DNA of 64,000 bases from Candidatus Kosakonia sp. 282A-S69. Lineage in GTDB: Bacteria; Pseudomonadota; Gammaproteobacteria; Enterobacterales; Enterobacteriaceae. Position numbers and translations under genes: made by a program. The stretch is from assembly GCF_029433855.1 (NCBI RefSeq), contig NZ_JAROAU010000001.1, positions 408,468-472,467 of the forward strand, read 5' to 3'. Each line of letters opens with the position of its first letter. Position 1 is the first letter of the stretch. The notes under the pieces were generated by a model. That model had not been told where the DNA came from. It did not search any database and saw only the letters and a program-made list of their open reading frames with translations. Of this stretch, positions 1-9,751 are shown piece after piece.

Positions 1-177
1 TTACCCGGCCTACGTTAATGTGCGGTATGAATTTGCGGTGCGTGATGCCGGGTGGCGGCTACGCCTTACCCGGCCTACGCAAAGTGCGATGTGGATGACT
101 GGAACCTTACCGGGGCTGCGAATACCACCGGAGCGGTTTTCGTAGGCCTGATAAGCGCAGCGCCATCAGGCAAGGGT
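1..177. repeat. REP/BIME-like palindromic repeats
   Basis: The stretch downstream of bcsG carries several enterobacterial REP-type elements. Partial copies ending in CCCGGCCTACG lie at 1-14 and about 43-80. A separate palindrome at about 142-175 has CCTGATAAGCGCAGCG between inverted arms (AGGCCTGAT / CATCAGGC). Such elements usually sit between genes and can act as mRNA 3' stabilisers or as sites for gyrase or IHF. No gene was seen in this stretch. Confidence 0.75.
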
Positions 178-178
178 T

Positions 179-1858
179 TTACTGCGGATAGGGCACCCAG
201 TCGCCGCCGTTAAGCCGCACGTACGGTTTGTTCTGGTACTGGATCACCACCGCGTTGGCGTTCTCCGATACCGGTGCGGTTTGTGGCAGGTTACCGATCA
301 ACTTATCCCAGTCGACGCTATCCTGGGTGAAGATTTTGCCATCCAGCACACGGGTGACTATCTCCGAGACCGCGAGGAAGCTGCTCGGCTGGTTAATCAC
401 CAGCGGCGCACCCTGATGGGGCGCTTTCATGCCGAAAAACTTAATCGCTGTCGGCACGTTGGTGATGGATGGGCTTGGAATATCACGCAAGCCGGAAACC
501 TGCATCTTATCCCCCTGCAATGCTGCCCCGTGCTCCGGCACCAGCACCACCATCACTTTACGCCCGGACTTATCGAGCTGCGTGAAGAAGGCATCCAGCT
601 CATCAAACAGCTTCTGCGCGCGCAGTTTGTAATCCGCCGTTTTGCGATCGCCGGGATAGTGGTTGCCATCGTGTAGCGGCAGCAGGTTGTAGTACGTCGC
701 GGTCGGTTTGCCCTGTTTGGTGATATCTGACTCCATCCAGCGGTTAAGCACCGCGGTATCGTCAAAAATCGGCGAGCCGTCAAAGGAGAGCAGCGTCGGC
801 GGCAACCCCGCCTGGTTCATCAGCGGTGCCTGCATGCCGCCATTGTCGCGCACCTCTTTCAGGAAGCCGCCGAACTCGCCGTTATGATCCATCATCAGCT
901 GCTGGGTAAAACCGAGTTTCGACAGGTTATCAAACAGGTAGCACTGGTTATTCGCCTGTTGATAGAGGTTCTTATGCGATGGCTGACCGCAGCTGGCGCG
1001 CAGCAGACGGATCGCCGCCGGGCCGCTGTAGGCGGTCGCCGAGTTGAAGTTTTTAAACTCAATATCGAAGTGCGACCAGAGCGGGTGCGACGCCAGGCCG
1101 GCGGCTTCAATATCGGCCCAGGAAAGGGAGCAGATATTAATAAACAGCAGATCGAACGGCTGCGCATCCGCAGGCAGCTGCGTCGGGAAGGTGCTCTGGC
1201 GCTTCTCTTCCGCCGCGTAGAAGCTGGCGAGCCACGCGTTGAGATTTTCCGAGGTTGGCGGGGCCGTTTGCGCCGGAATATCGCCGACCACTGGCGTATT
1301 GCCCGAGGCGGCAACCGTGGCTGCCTGCGAACCGCCGGTGGTAGTGACAGTGGTGGTCGGCTGGCCGCCGGGCCACAAATTAAAGGCCGGGCCGGTTAAG
1401 GTCAGCACGTTCAGCCAGATCATGATCGCCACCACAAACACCGTGACGCGTATCCACTGCGACAGGAAGAGCCACGCCACCAGCAGCACAAACACCGCGC
1501 CAATCATCTGCCAGTTGATAAAGCGCGTCACCAGATCGAGCAGGTAATCGGCGCTAAAGCCCGCCACCTGCGAGCCCTGGCTCATCATACTTTCAAGGCC
1601 GGGTAACCAGGTGTCGTGCCAGAAGAGACCGAAGCCGAGCGGGATTGCCACCCAGTGGCGCAGACGGTGCAGGCTCAGGCGTGGCAGCGGCATCAGCAGA
1701 AACGCCATAAACACCAGGTTCAGCATCGGATGGAAGTTGAGGTAGCCTGCCCACAGCAGCCCAAACTTCACCAGGAAGTAGAAGTTCCAGCCGGCAAGGC
1801 CGCGCCAGTATTGCCACAGCGGCGAGGGCGCAGAAGAGGGGATCGTATTATTTGTCAT
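179..1858 (-). CDS. bcsG: Cellulose phosphoethanolamine transferase BcsG
   Basis: BcsG is an inner-membrane enzyme that transfers phosphoethanolamine from phosphatidylethanolamine to nascent cellulose in the periplasm. The product is 559 residues, the same length as E. coli BcsG, and almost collinear with it as recalled. Four or five hydrophobic helices fill residues 20-180, followed by a Thr/Pro-rich linker and a periplasmic alkaline-phosphatase-fold domain. The segment [15 protein letters not shown] contains the nucleophile region (Ser278 in E. coli), and VPEHG contains the metal-binding Glu-His pair. The ATG at 1858 (MTNNT...) was chosen over an ATG 15 codons upstream because it matches the family N-terminus. 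The start overlaps the end of bcsF by 11 bases, so the gene is the last of a bcsE-bcsF-bcsG operon. Confidence 0.96.
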   Translation of the reverse strand: MTNNTIPSSAPSPLWQYWRGLAGWNFYFLVKFGLLWAGYLNFHPMLNLVFMAFLLMPLPRLSLHRLRHWVAIPLGFGLFWHDTWLPGLESMMSQGSQVAGFSADYLLDLVTRFINWQMIGAVFVLLVAWLFLSQWIRVTVFVVAIMIWLNVLTLTGPAFNLWPGGQPTTTVTTTGGSQAATVAASGNTPVVGDIPAQTAPPTSENLNAWLASFYAAEEKRQSTFPTQLPADAQPFDLLFINICSLSWADIEAAGLASHPLWSHFDIEFKNFNSATAYSGPAAIRLLRASCGQPSHKNLYQQANNQCYLFDNLSKLGFTQQLMMDHNGEFGGFLKEVRDNGGMQAPLMNQAGLPPTLLSFDGSPIFDDTAVLNRWMESDITKQGKPTATYYNLLPLHDGNHYPGDRKTADYKLRAQKLFDELDAFFTQLDKSGRKVMVVLVPEHGAALQGDKMQVSGLRDIPSPSITNVPTAIKFFGMKAPHQGAPLVINQPSSFLAVSEIVTRVLDGKIFTQDSVDWDKLIGNLPQTAPVSENANAVVIQYQNKPYVRLNGGDWVPYPQ

Positions 1859-2048
1859 GTTTACGGTCTGCCTTGGCGTGCGAATCCCTGCGTAAAACGC
1901 CAATCGGTTTTACATAGCGGGGTTTAGTAAAAGTTAAACGGAGCGCGGTACGCAGCGGGCGCTGCCAGTGGCGCGCAAGGTACCCCAGCGGAAAGAAGAT
2001 CAGCGCGCAGAGCACGATAAGCTGAATAATATCGCTGACTGACATCAT
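1848..2048 (-). CDS. bcsF: Small cellulose synthase membrane subunit BcsF
   Basis: This 66-residue protein has one transmembrane helix near its N-terminus ([19 protein letters not shown]) and a basic cytoplasmic tail ([11 protein letters not shown]). E. coli BcsF is 63 residues and has the same layout. BcsF is known to recruit BcsE to the membrane and to help BcsG-dependent cellulose modification. Two ATG codons are adjacent, at 2048 and 2045. The first overlaps the bcsE stop in an ATGA arrangement, which points to translational coupling. The 3' end overlaps bcsG by 11 bases. Confidence 0.93.
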   Translation of the reverse strand: MMSVSDIIQLIVLCALIFFPLGYLARHWQRPLRTALRLTFTKPRYVKPIGVLRRDSHAKADRKHDK

Positions 2049-3604
2049 GAGGAGGGCTCCGTCACATCGCTTAATAACCGGTGCGGTTGCGGAATACGAC
2101 GCCAACTGGTGCCATCGTGTTCGGCATTAATCAACTTCTTCTCCTGGCGGGTGGCGGGCAGCGGTTTTGAGGCGCGCTCCGGCGGCAGGGCGCGCATCTG
2201 CACCACTTCGGCGGCGATCTGGTTATCTTCGAACCACACCATGCGGTTAGAGAAGATATCGCCCGTCGGCAGCGGGAAGATGTGGTTTAGCGCGGTATCG
2301 AGATCGTTAACCCGGCAGAAGGATAAGAAGAGCACCAGCCGGTTGTCGCTCATGCTGACAATATCGCCGACACGGTTTGGCCGACAGAGGGTGAGCGCCT
2401 GCTCAACGCGAATGCCCGGCACCGGGCGCAGCGCCACCAGCACCCCTTTACCATCCGGCGGCAGTAGCGTGTTGTTGACCATATTGCTCACCGCATCGCA
2501 AAACACCTCCCACGGCTGGAAGCCGCGCAGCTTCAGCGGCTGCGTCATCGACAGCAGAGTGGAGATATCTTCCGGCACCAGCCGTGTAAACTGCTGCCCC
2601 TGTACGCTCTCAATCAGCGTTAAGCAGCGCGACAGCGGCGCATTCCACGGGATCACCATATTGGCACCGCAGCCGAGCAGCAGGCGCTCATCGGTGGCGC
2701 GCAGGCTGGCGATGGTTTCACGAACAATAATTTTGAGATTGTTACCACGCTGGCGGCGCAGGGTGTGGATCTGGCGCGCCAGACCGTCGATTTGGCTATT
2801 TTGCGCGAGGACAAAAATCAGCGTCGCCGCCTGGCTGGCGCGCGCCTCTTCAAACAGCGCCTCGTTGGTGGCAAACAGGGCCCAGTGTTCGGAGAGCGGC
2901 GGCGCCCCCTCCAGCACGGCGACATTACTTAAAATACGTTTTTCATCGCTGCGCGGCTGCACGGAGGCCTCTTCCTGTCTGGCTAATTGCCACTGCCCTT
3001 CAACGTCGGTGAGCAGCAACTGCTGCCGGGCGCTGATGCCTTTTTCGTTGCACCACCACGCGACATCATAGAGCGGAATGCCATTTTGATAGCGCAGGCT
3101 CGCCAGACCAAAAAGCGAGCGATATTCACTCATCAGAATCGAGGATTGCTTATCATTGTTGCTGCTGGGGTTAATTACCACGAGGGTGCAGTTATTATAT
3201 TTCGCCCATGCTTGAGTTTTTTCTAACCATTTGCGTAATTTAGGTGCGGGAATATTCTGCCATGCATTATTAGCACAGAGCAGGAGCACTAAATATTTGT
3301 CCGGGTCAATCGAGCTGAGTAAATCGCGGGTGAAAAAGTATAGACTATTTTCCTGTTTTGGCATGGAGAAGAGCTCGACTTTTTCCGGACCGTGATTTTT
3401 ATCTAATTTTATGAGGTTTCGCAGGTCGTGACCCATGCCCGCTACCGCAACTTTCGCCGCCTTATCCTGCGCGGAAAGGGTTTGATTGAGCAGGCTCAGG
3501 GCGTCCTGCTCGCGGTCGGTATTTAGCCACCAGACCCCGCCCACAGGCATGTGACGCAATTCGTCCCATAATGATTGGATGCCGATAGAAAATATGGGGT
3601 TCAC
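2045..3604 (-). CDS. bcsE: Cellulose biosynthesis c-di-GMP-binding protein BcsE
   Basis: BcsE is a cytoplasmic c-di-GMP receptor required for maximal cellulose production; it works with BcsF, BcsQ and BcsR. The product is 519 residues (about 523 in E. coli). It carries the C-terminal GIL domain with the I-site-like RxGD motif as RVGD at residues 411-414, in the context LCRPNRVGD. The highly conserved segment [20 protein letters not shown] is present. The start codon is GTG at 3604, placing the family residues [16 protein letters not shown] near the N-terminus. It is the first gene of the minus-strand bcsEFG operon, divergent from bcsR. Confidence 0.95.
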   Translation of the reverse strand: MNPIFSIGIQSLWDELRHMPVGGVWWLNTDREQDALSLLNQTLSAQDKAAKVAVAGMGHDLRNLIKLDKNHGPEKVELFSMPKQENSLYFFTRDLLSSIDPDKYLVLLLCANNAWQNIPAPKLRKWLEKTQAWAKYNNCTLVVINPSSNNDKQSSILMSEYRSLFGLASLRYQNGIPLYDVAWWCNEKGISARQQLLLTDVEGQWQLARQEEASVQPRSDEKRILSNVAVLEGAPPLSEHWALFATNEALFEEARASQAATLIFVLAQNSQIDGLARQIHTLRRQRGNNLKIIVRETIASLRATDERLLLGCGANMVIPWNAPLSRCLTLIESVQGQQFTRLVPEDISTLLSMTQPLKLRGFQPWEVFCDAVSNMVNNTLLPPDGKGVLVALRPVPGIRVEQALTLCRPNRVGDIVSMSDNRLVLFLSFCRVNDLDTALNHIFPLPTGDIFSNRMVWFEDNQIAAEVVQMRALPPERASKPLPATRQEKKLINAEHDGTSWRRIPQPHRLLSDVTEPSS

Positions 3605-3776
3605 GGTGTCCCTCTTGCAGCGAATTTATCTGTAACTCAGTTTACTAGCGAAAGCCGAGAAATAAACCTAACATTGAAATTAAAGAACATCAGATTTAGC
3701 ATGTAAACGCATTTTCCTGGGCACGATGCCCTGTGGCTTTTTACACCATTTTATATGCAACCGGGATCGGGCCAAC
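3605..3776. promoter_or_regulatory. Divergent bcsE / bcsR promoter region
   Basis: This 172-base AT-rich gap separates the GTG start of bcsE from the ATG of bcsR. Promoters for both cellulose operons must lie here or inside the first genes. I could not assign individual -10/-35 elements with confidence. Confidence 0.6.
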
Positions 3777-3965
3777 ATGACGAAAAATGAACCCGTTACG
3801 CAATCTGACCCGACTCTGGGTTACACATTCCAGAACGATTTTTTGGTACTTAGCCGGGTATTTTCCCTGCCTGAAATCGACTATGCCGATATTTCCCAGC
3901 GCGAACAACTGGCTGCTGCGATTAAGCGCTGGCCGCTGCTGGCCGAATTAGCCCGTCAACAATAA
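3777..3965 (+). CDS. bcsR: Cellulose biosynthesis protein BcsR
   Basis: BcsR is a 62-residue cytoplasmic protein that pairs with BcsQ in the c-di-GMP-sensing regulatory part of the enterobacterial cellulose secretion complex. The family hallmark EIDYADISQREQLAAAIKRW is present, as is the nearby LLAELARQQ. Length equals E. coli BcsR (62). The ATG at 3777 (MTKNEP) was chosen over an in-frame ATG 17 codons upstream, because it fits the family start. bcsQ follows after 11 bases. Confidence 0.94.
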   Translation: MTKNEPVTQSDPTLGYTFQNDFLVLSRVFSLPEIDYADISQREQLAAAIKRWPLLAELARQQ

Positions 3966-3976
3966 AGGACCCGTGG

Positions 3977-4723
3977 ATGACCATCTTGGGACTACAGGGG
4001 ATCCGTGGTGGCGTGGGGACGACCTCGATCACTGCGGCTCTGGCCTGGTCACTGCAACTCTTAGGTGAGTCGGTGCTGGTAATTGATGCCTGCCCGGATA
4101 ACCTTCTGCGCCTCTCATTTAATGTTGAGTATGAGAACCCAACCGGCTGGGCGCGGTCGCTGCTTGACGGTAACGAGTGGCGCGATGCCGGCATGCGCTA
4201 TACCACCCAGCTCGACCTGCTGCCGTTTGGCCGCCTGGCGGCCAACGAGTGGGAAAACGCCGCGCAGCTTGACGCAGTCGCCGGACAGTTGACCTCCGCG
4301 CTGACCGTATTAAAAACGCAGCAGGACTATCAATGGGTGCTGATTGACCTGCCGCACGGCGTATCACCGCTGGCGCGGCACTTTATCGATCTCTGCGACA
4401 ATCTCTTCACCATTATCAAACCCGACACCAACTGCCATGTGCGCCTGCACCAGCAGCCGCTGCCTACCGGCGCGCATCTGCTAATTAACGATCTGCGCAT
4501 TGGCAGCCAGTTGCAGGACGATCTCTGGCAGGTGTGGCTGCAAAGCCAGCCGCGCATAATGCCAATGGTCATCCACCGCGACGAGGCGATGGCAGAGTGC
4601 CTGGCCGCGAAGCAGCCGCTTGGCGAATACCGCAGCGATGCGCTGGCGGCAGAGGAGATCCTCACCCTGGCAAACTGGTGTCTGCTCCATTTCGCGCCCG
4701 CTACGCAAGGGAGTGAGGCATGA
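3977..4723 (+). CDS. bcsQ: Cellulose biosynthesis ATPase BcsQ (MinD/ParA type)
   Basis: BcsQ is a MinD-like ATPase needed for cellulose secretion and polar localisation of the synthase; it forms a complex with BcsR and BcsE. The product is 248 residues and intact. Residues 10-17 (RGGVGTTS) form the deviant Walker A motif, and VLVIDACPDN forms the Walker A' region. The conserved tail IHRDEAMAECLAAKQPLGEY is present. E. coli K-12 is known to carry a premature stop in this gene; none is seen here. The stop overlaps the bcsA start by four bases (ATGA), implying coupled translation. Confidence 0.95.
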   Translation: MTILGLQGIRGGVGTTSITAALAWSLQLLGESVLVIDACPDNLLRLSFNVEYENPTGWARSLLDGNEWRDAGMRYTTQLDLLPFGRLAANEWENAAQLDAVAGQLTSALTVLKTQQDYQWVLIDLPHGVSPLARHFIDLCDNLFTIIKPDTNCHVRLHQQPLPTGAHLLINDLRIGSQLQDDLWQVWLQSQPRIMPMVIHRDEAMAECLAAKQPLGEYRSDALAAEEILTLANWCLLHFAPATQGSEA

Positions 4724-7323
4724 GTCGCCTCGCCACCTGGCTGCTTATTCCGCCGGTGAGCGCGCGGCTGAACGCGCGCTATCAGCATTATCGCCAGCAT
4801 GGCGCGCCGCGCTTTAGCGCCGCGGCCGGCTGTTTCTGGGCGATCCTCGCCTGGATGTTTATCCCGCTGGAGCATCCACGCTGGCAGCAGCTGCGTGCGC
4901 AGCAGAGCCACTGGTTTCCGCATATCGATCCCGACCGCCCGCGGCCGCTCGACCCGGCGCGCTACATGATCCAGACCCTGTGGCTGATGGTGACGCTCCC
5001 GCTGGGCGAACCGAGATCGCCCCGTCGCCAGCACTTTGCCCGCATCCGCGTGCTGCGCGGGCGCTGGCACCACTTCCTCGAAACGCTGCCGGAGCGGATG
5101 TCGCAGCGCACCGGCCATCTCGACAATAAAAAAGAGCTGGGGCATATCCACCCGAAAGTGCGGCGCATTATTCTCGGCACCGTGGTGGCCTTCTCGTTCC
5201 TGCTGGCCATTTTGTGTATTACCCAGCCCTTTAACCCGCTATCGCAATTTGTCTTTTTGATTCTGCTGTGGGGCGTGGCGCTGCTGGTGCGGCGTATTCC
5301 GGGGCGCTTCTCGGTGCTGATGCTGGTGGTGCTCTCCCTGACGGTCTCCTGTCGCTATATCTGGTGGCGCTACACCTCTACGCTTAACTGGGACGATCCG
5401 GTGAGCCTGGTGTGCGGCCTGGTGCTGCTGTTTGCTGAAACCTACGCGTGGATTGTGCTGGTGCTCGGCTACTTCCAGGTGATCTGGCCCCTTAACCGCC
5501 AGCCGGTGCCGCTGCCGAAAGATATGTCGCTCTGGCCGTCGGTCGATATTTTTGTCCCGACCTATAACGAAGATCTCAACGTGGTGAAAAACACCATCTA
5601 CGCCTCGCTGGGTATCGATTGGCCGAAGGAGAAGCTCAAGGTCTGGATTCTGGATGATGGCGGCCGCGAAGAGTTTCGCCAGTTCGCTAAACAGGTTGGC
5701 GTGGAGTACATTGCCCGTACCACTCACGAGCATGCGAAAGCGGGCAATATCAACAACGCCCTCAAGTATGCGAAGGGGGAGTTCGTGTCGATTTTCGACT
5801 GCGACCACGTGCCAACGCGCTCCTTCCTGCAGATGACGATGGGCTGGTTCCTGAAAGAGAAGAAGCTGGCGATGATGCAGACGCCGCACCACTTCTTCTC
5901 GCCGGATCCGTTTGAACGCAACCTCGGGCGTTTTCGCAAAACGCCGAACGAGGGCACGCTCTTTTACGGCCTGGTGCAGGATGGCAACGACATGTGGGAT
6001 GCCACCTTCTTCTGCGGCTCCTGTGCGGTGATCCGCCGCGGGCCGCTGGATCAGATTGGCGGCATTGCGGTTGAGACGGTTACGGAGGATGCCCACACCT
6101 CGCTGCGCCTGCACCGCCTCGGTAATACCTCCGCTTATATGCGTATTCCGCAGGCGGCGGGACTGGCGACGGAGAGCCTCTCGGCGCATATCGGCCAGCG
6201 TATCCGCTGGGCGCGCGGCATGGTGCAGATTTTCCGCCTCGATAACCCGCTTATGGGCAAAGGGCTGAAGTTCGCCCAGCGGCTCTGTTACGTCAACGCC
6301 ATGTTCCACTTCCTGTCAGGCATTCCGCGGCTTATCTTCCTGACCGCGCCGCTGGCGTTTCTACTGCTGCATGCCTACATCATCTATGCCCCGGCGATTA
6401 TGATCGCGCTCTTCGTGCTGCCGCATATGGTGCACGCCAGCCTGACCAACTCGAAAATCCAGGGCAAGTTCCGCCACTCCTTCTGGAGTGAGATCTACGA
6501 AACCGTGCTGGCGTGGTATATCGCACCGCCAACGCTGGTGGCGCTGATTAATCCGCACAAAGGGAAGTTCAACGTGACCGCCAAAGGCGGGCTGGTCGAA
6601 GAGGAGTATGTCGACTGGGTGATCTCGCGCCCCTATATCTTTCTGGTGCTGCTCAACCTGCTCGGCGTGGCGGTCGGTATCTGGCGCTACTTCTACGGCC
6701 CGGAAAACGAGATCCTCACCGTCTTTGTCAGTATCGCGTGGGTGTTCTATAACATGGTGATCCTCGGCGGCGCGGTAGCGGTATCGGTGGAGAGCAAGCA
6801 GGTGCGTCGCGCGCACCGCGTTGAAATGACCATGCCTGCGGCTATCGCCCGCGAAGATGGGCACCTCTTCTCCTGTACCGTACAGGACTTCTCGGACGGT
6901 GGGCTTGGTATCAGGATCAATGGTCAGGCGCAGGTGCTGGAGGGGCAGAAGGTGAGCCTGCTGCTCAAACGCGGCCAGCAGGAGTACGCCTTCCCGGCGA
7001 CCGTGGCACGCGTCAACGGCAATGAAGTGGGCCTGCAACTGCTGCCGCTGACCACCAGGCAGCATATCGATTTTGTGCAGTGTACCTTTGCCCGCGCCGA
7101 TACGTGGGCGCTGTGGCAGGACAGCTTCCCGGAGGATAAACCTCTGGAGAGCCTGCTGGATATTTTAAAACTGGGTTTCCGCGGCTACCGCCATCTCGCG
7201 GAATTTGCTCCTTCATCCGTCAAGGTGATTTTCCGCTCGCTCACCGCGCTGGTGTCCTGGGTGGTGTCCTTTATTCCGCGCCGCCCGGAACGGAGTGTGG
7301 CCGTGCAGCAACCGATGACGTGA
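4720..7323 (+). CDS. bcsA: UDP-forming cellulose synthase catalytic subunit BcsA
   Basis: BcsA polymerises glucose from UDP-glucose into cellulose and threads it across the inner membrane. The protein is 867 residues (872 in E. coli). Membrane helices flank a GT2 domain with Asp312-Asp313 (ILDDGG), D360xD362 (FDCDH), the TED motif at 455-457 and QRIRW at 493-497. The C-terminal PilZ domain carries the c-di-GMP motifs RRAHR (696-700) and DFSDGGLG (from 723), so allosteric activation by c-di-GMP is expected. All catalytic and regulatory residues I looked for are intact. It overlaps bcsQ by four bases; bcsB follows after 25. Confidence 0.98.
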   Translation: MSRLATWLLIPPVSARLNARYQHYRQHGAPRFSAAAGCFWAILAWMFIPLEHPRWQQLRAQQSHWFPHIDPDRPRPLDPARYMIQTLWLMVTLPLGEPRSPRRQHFARIRVLRGRWHHFLETLPERMSQRTGHLDNKKELGHIHPKVRRIILGTVVAFSFLLAILCITQPFNPLSQFVFLILLWGVALLVRRIPGRFSVLMLVVLSLTVSCRYIWWRYTSTLNWDDPVSLVCGLVLLFAETYAWIVLVLGYFQVIWPLNRQPVPLPKDMSLWPSVDIFVPTYNEDLNVVKNTIYASLGIDWPKEKLKVWILDDGGREEFRQFAKQVGVEYIARTTHEHAKAGNINNALKYAKGEFVSIFDCDHVPTRSFLQMTMGWFLKEKKLAMMQTPHHFFSPDPFERNLGRFRKTPNEGTLFYGLVQDGNDMWDATFFCGSCAVIRRGPLDQIGGIAVETVTEDAHTSLRLHRLGNTSAYMRIPQAAGLATESLSAHIGQRIRWARGMVQIFRLDNPLMGKGLKFAQRLCYVNAMFHFLSGIPRLIFLTAPLAFLLLHAYIIYAPAIMIALFVLPHMVHASLTNSKIQGKFRHSFWSEIYETVLAWYIAPPTLVALINPHKGKFNVTAKGGLVEEEYVDWVISRPYIFLVLLNLLGVAVGIWRYFYGPENEILTVFVSIAWVFYNMVILGGAVAVSVESKQVRRAHRVEMTMPAAIAREDGHLFSCTVQDFSDGGLGIRINGQAQVLEGQKVSLLLKRGQQEYAFPATVARVNGNEVGLQLLPLTTRQHIDFVQCTFARADTWALWQDSFPEDKPLESLLDILKLGFRGYRHLAEFAPSSVKVIFRSLTALVSWVVSFIPRRPERSVAVQQPMT

Positions 7324-7348
7324 TTGGCTTAACAATGATGAATACGCG

Positions 7349-9745
7349 ATGAAAAGAAAACTATCCTGGATGTGTGCAGTGGCTATGGGGATGAGCACGC
7401 TGGCCCCGATGATGACCCACGCAGCGCCGGCGCAACCCGCGCCGAGCGTACCTGCCGTTGCGCCCGCGACTCAACCGGTGGTCACGCCTGCGCCGGGAGA
7501 GAGTGAGAGCGTTACGCCAACCATGCCGACGGAGGGCCAGACGACGACAGGCCAGGTGATGCCGGGCGCGCAGGGGGCGAATGCACCGGTAGTAGCGGTC
7601 GATGCGCCGTCGCGCGATGTGAAACTCACCTTCGCCGAGATCGCGCCGCCGCCAGGCAGCATGGTCTTGCGCGGTATCAACCCGAATGGCGGGATTGAGT
7701 TCGGCACGCGTAGCGATGAAGTGGTGTCGAATGCGGTGCTCAATCTTGAGTACACGCCGTCGCCGTCGCTGTTACCGGTGCAGTCGCAGCTGAAGGTCTA
7801 CCTGAACGATGAGTTGATGGGCGTGCTGCCGGTAACCAAAGAGCAGCTGGGTAAGAAGACCCGGGCGCAGATGCCGATCAATCCGCTATTTATTACCGAC
7901 TTTAACCGCGTGCGGCTGGAGTTTGTCGGCCACTACCGCGATGTGTGTGAGAACCCGGCCAGCTCAACGCTGTGGCTCGATATCGGGCGCAGCAGTTCCC
8001 TCGATCTGACCTACCAGAAGCTGTCGGTGAAAAACGATCTCTCCCACTTCCCGATTCCGTTCTACGACCCGCGCGATAACCGTCCGCTGACGCTGCCGGT
8101 GGTCTTCGCCAGCGCGCCGGATATCACGCAGCAGCAGGCGGCAGCGATTGTCGCTTCGTGGTTCGGTTCACGCACCGGCTGGCGCGGGCAGACCTTCCCG
8201 GTCTCCTATAACGCGCTGCCGGAGAGCAACGCCATCATCTTTGCCACCAACGACAAACGCCCTGATTTCCTTAAGGATTTGCCACCGGCGAAGGGGCCGA
8301 CCATCTCCATGGTCAACCACCCGAGTAATCCGTACATGAAGCTGCTGGTGATCAGCGGGCGTGACGATAAGGATCTGCTGCAGGCGGCGAAAGGCATTGC
8401 CCAGGGCAATGTGCTGTTTCGCGGCGAGAGCGTGACGGTGGATGAGGTGAAACCGCTGCTGGCGCGCCAGCCTTACGATGCGCCAAACTGGGTGCGCACC
8501 GACCGCGCGGTGACCTTCGGCGAGCTGAAAAGCTACGAAGAGCAGTTGCAGGCGACCGGCCTCCAGCCTTCATCCATTAACCTGTCGCTGAACCTGCCGC
8601 CGGATCTCTATCTGCTGCGCAGCACTGGCATCGACATGAACCTTAACTATCGCTATACCGCGCCGCCGACCAAAGATGGCTCGCGGATGGACATCAGCCT
8701 CAATAACCAGTACCTGCAATACTTCAACCTGACCGGCAACCAGGAGAGCAACAATCTGCTGCTGCGTCTGCCGGTACTGCAAGGGCTACTTGATAGCAAA
8801 ACCGATGTTTCGATCCCGGCGCTGAAGCTGGGCGCGGTGAACCAGCTGCGCTTCGATTTCCAGTATATGAACCCGATGCCGGGCGGCACGATTGAAAACT
8901 GCGTCACCTTCCAGCAGGTGCCGAACCGTGTGGTGATTGGCGATGACTCAACCATCGACTTCTCGAAGTATTACCACTTCCTTGCGATGCCGGACCTGCG
9001 TGCTTTTGCCAATGCGGGCTTCCCGTTTAGCCGCATGGCGGATCTGTCGCAGACCATCGTCGTGACGCCGCCGCAGCCGACGCCGGCACAGGTTGCCACG
9101 CTGCTTGACTCGTTAGGCACGGTGGGCGCACAGACCGGTTTCCCGGCCATTAACGTGCAGTTAACCAATGATGGCAACCAGATTAAGGATAAAGACGCCG
9201 ATATCATGATCATCGGTGCCATTCCGTCAGAGCTGAAAGATGATAAGCATATCGATCTGCTGGTGAATGCTGCGCAGAGCTGGGTAAAAACCCCGCTGCG
9301 CCAGACGCCATTCCCGTCGATTGTGCCGGATGCCGCCGATCGCCAAGCCGATGCGCAAACCGGCATCACCTCAGATGGCCCGATGGCGGCGATTATCGGC
9401 TTCCAGTCACCCTATCACGATCAGCGCAGCGTGGTAGCGCTGCTTGCCGACAGCCCGCGCGGTTACGAGCTGTTGAACGGGGCGATTAATGACAGCGGCA
9501 AACGTGCGGCGATCTACGGCTCGGTCACGGTGATCCGTGAATCGGGCGTGAATGGTCTGCGTGTCGGCGATATTTATTATGTTGGCCACCTGCCGTGGTT
9601 CGAGCGCATCTGGTATGCGCTGGCGAACCATCCGGTGCTGCTGGCGGTGCTGGCGGCGCTCTGCGTGGTGTTAATGGCATGGGTGTTGTGGCGTCTGCTG
9701 CGTATCATCAGCCGCCGCCGTCTTGACCCTTCGGATCATGAGTAA
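7349..9745 (+). CDS. bcsB: Cellulose synthase periplasmic subunit BcsB
   Basis: BcsB is the periplasmic, membrane-anchored partner of BcsA that guides the nascent glucan through the periplasm. The 798-residue product starts with a signal peptide (MKRKLSWMCAVAMGMSTLAP) followed by a Pro/Ala-rich linker. Carbohydrate-binding and flavodoxin-like repeats make up the body, and one C-terminal transmembrane helix (LAVLAALCVVLMAWVLWRLL) is followed by a basic tail. It is slightly longer than E. coli BcsB (779), mostly in the linker at residues 25-75. bcsZ starts six bases after its stop. Confidence 0.96.
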   Translation: MKRKLSWMCAVAMGMSTLAPMMTHAAPAQPAPSVPAVAPATQPVVTPAPGESESVTPTMPTEGQTTTGQVMPGAQGANAPVVAVDAPSRDVKLTFAEIAPPPGSMVLRGINPNGGIEFGTRSDEVVSNAVLNLEYTPSPSLLPVQSQLKVYLNDELMGVLPVTKEQLGKKTRAQMPINPLFITDFNRVRLEFVGHYRDVCENPASSTLWLDIGRSSSLDLTYQKLSVKNDLSHFPIPFYDPRDNRPLTLPVVFASAPDITQQQAAAIVASWFGSRTGWRGQTFPVSYNALPESNAIIFATNDKRPDFLKDLPPAKGPTISMVNHPSNPYMKLLVISGRDDKDLLQAAKGIAQGNVLFRGESVTVDEVKPLLARQPYDAPNWVRTDRAVTFGELKSYEEQLQATGLQPSSINLSLNLPPDLYLLRSTGIDMNLNYRYTAPPTKDGSRMDISLNNQYLQYFNLTGNQESNNLLLRLPVLQGLLDSKTDVSIPALKLGAVNQLRFDFQYMNPMPGGTIENCVTFQQVPNRVVIGDDSTIDFSKYYHFLAMPDLRAFANAGFPFSRMADLSQTIVVTPPQPTPAQVATLLDSLGTVGAQTGFPAINVQLTNDGNQIKDKDADIMIIGAIPSELKDDKHIDLLVNAAQSWVKTPLRQTPFPSIVPDAADRQADAQTGITSDGPMAAIIGFQSPYHDQRSVVALLADSPRGYELLNGAINDSGKRAAIYGSVTVIRESGVNGLRVGDIYYVGHLPWFERIWYALANHPVLLAVLAALCVVLMAWVLWRLLRIISRRRLDPSDHE

Positions 9746-9751
9746 ACGGTA

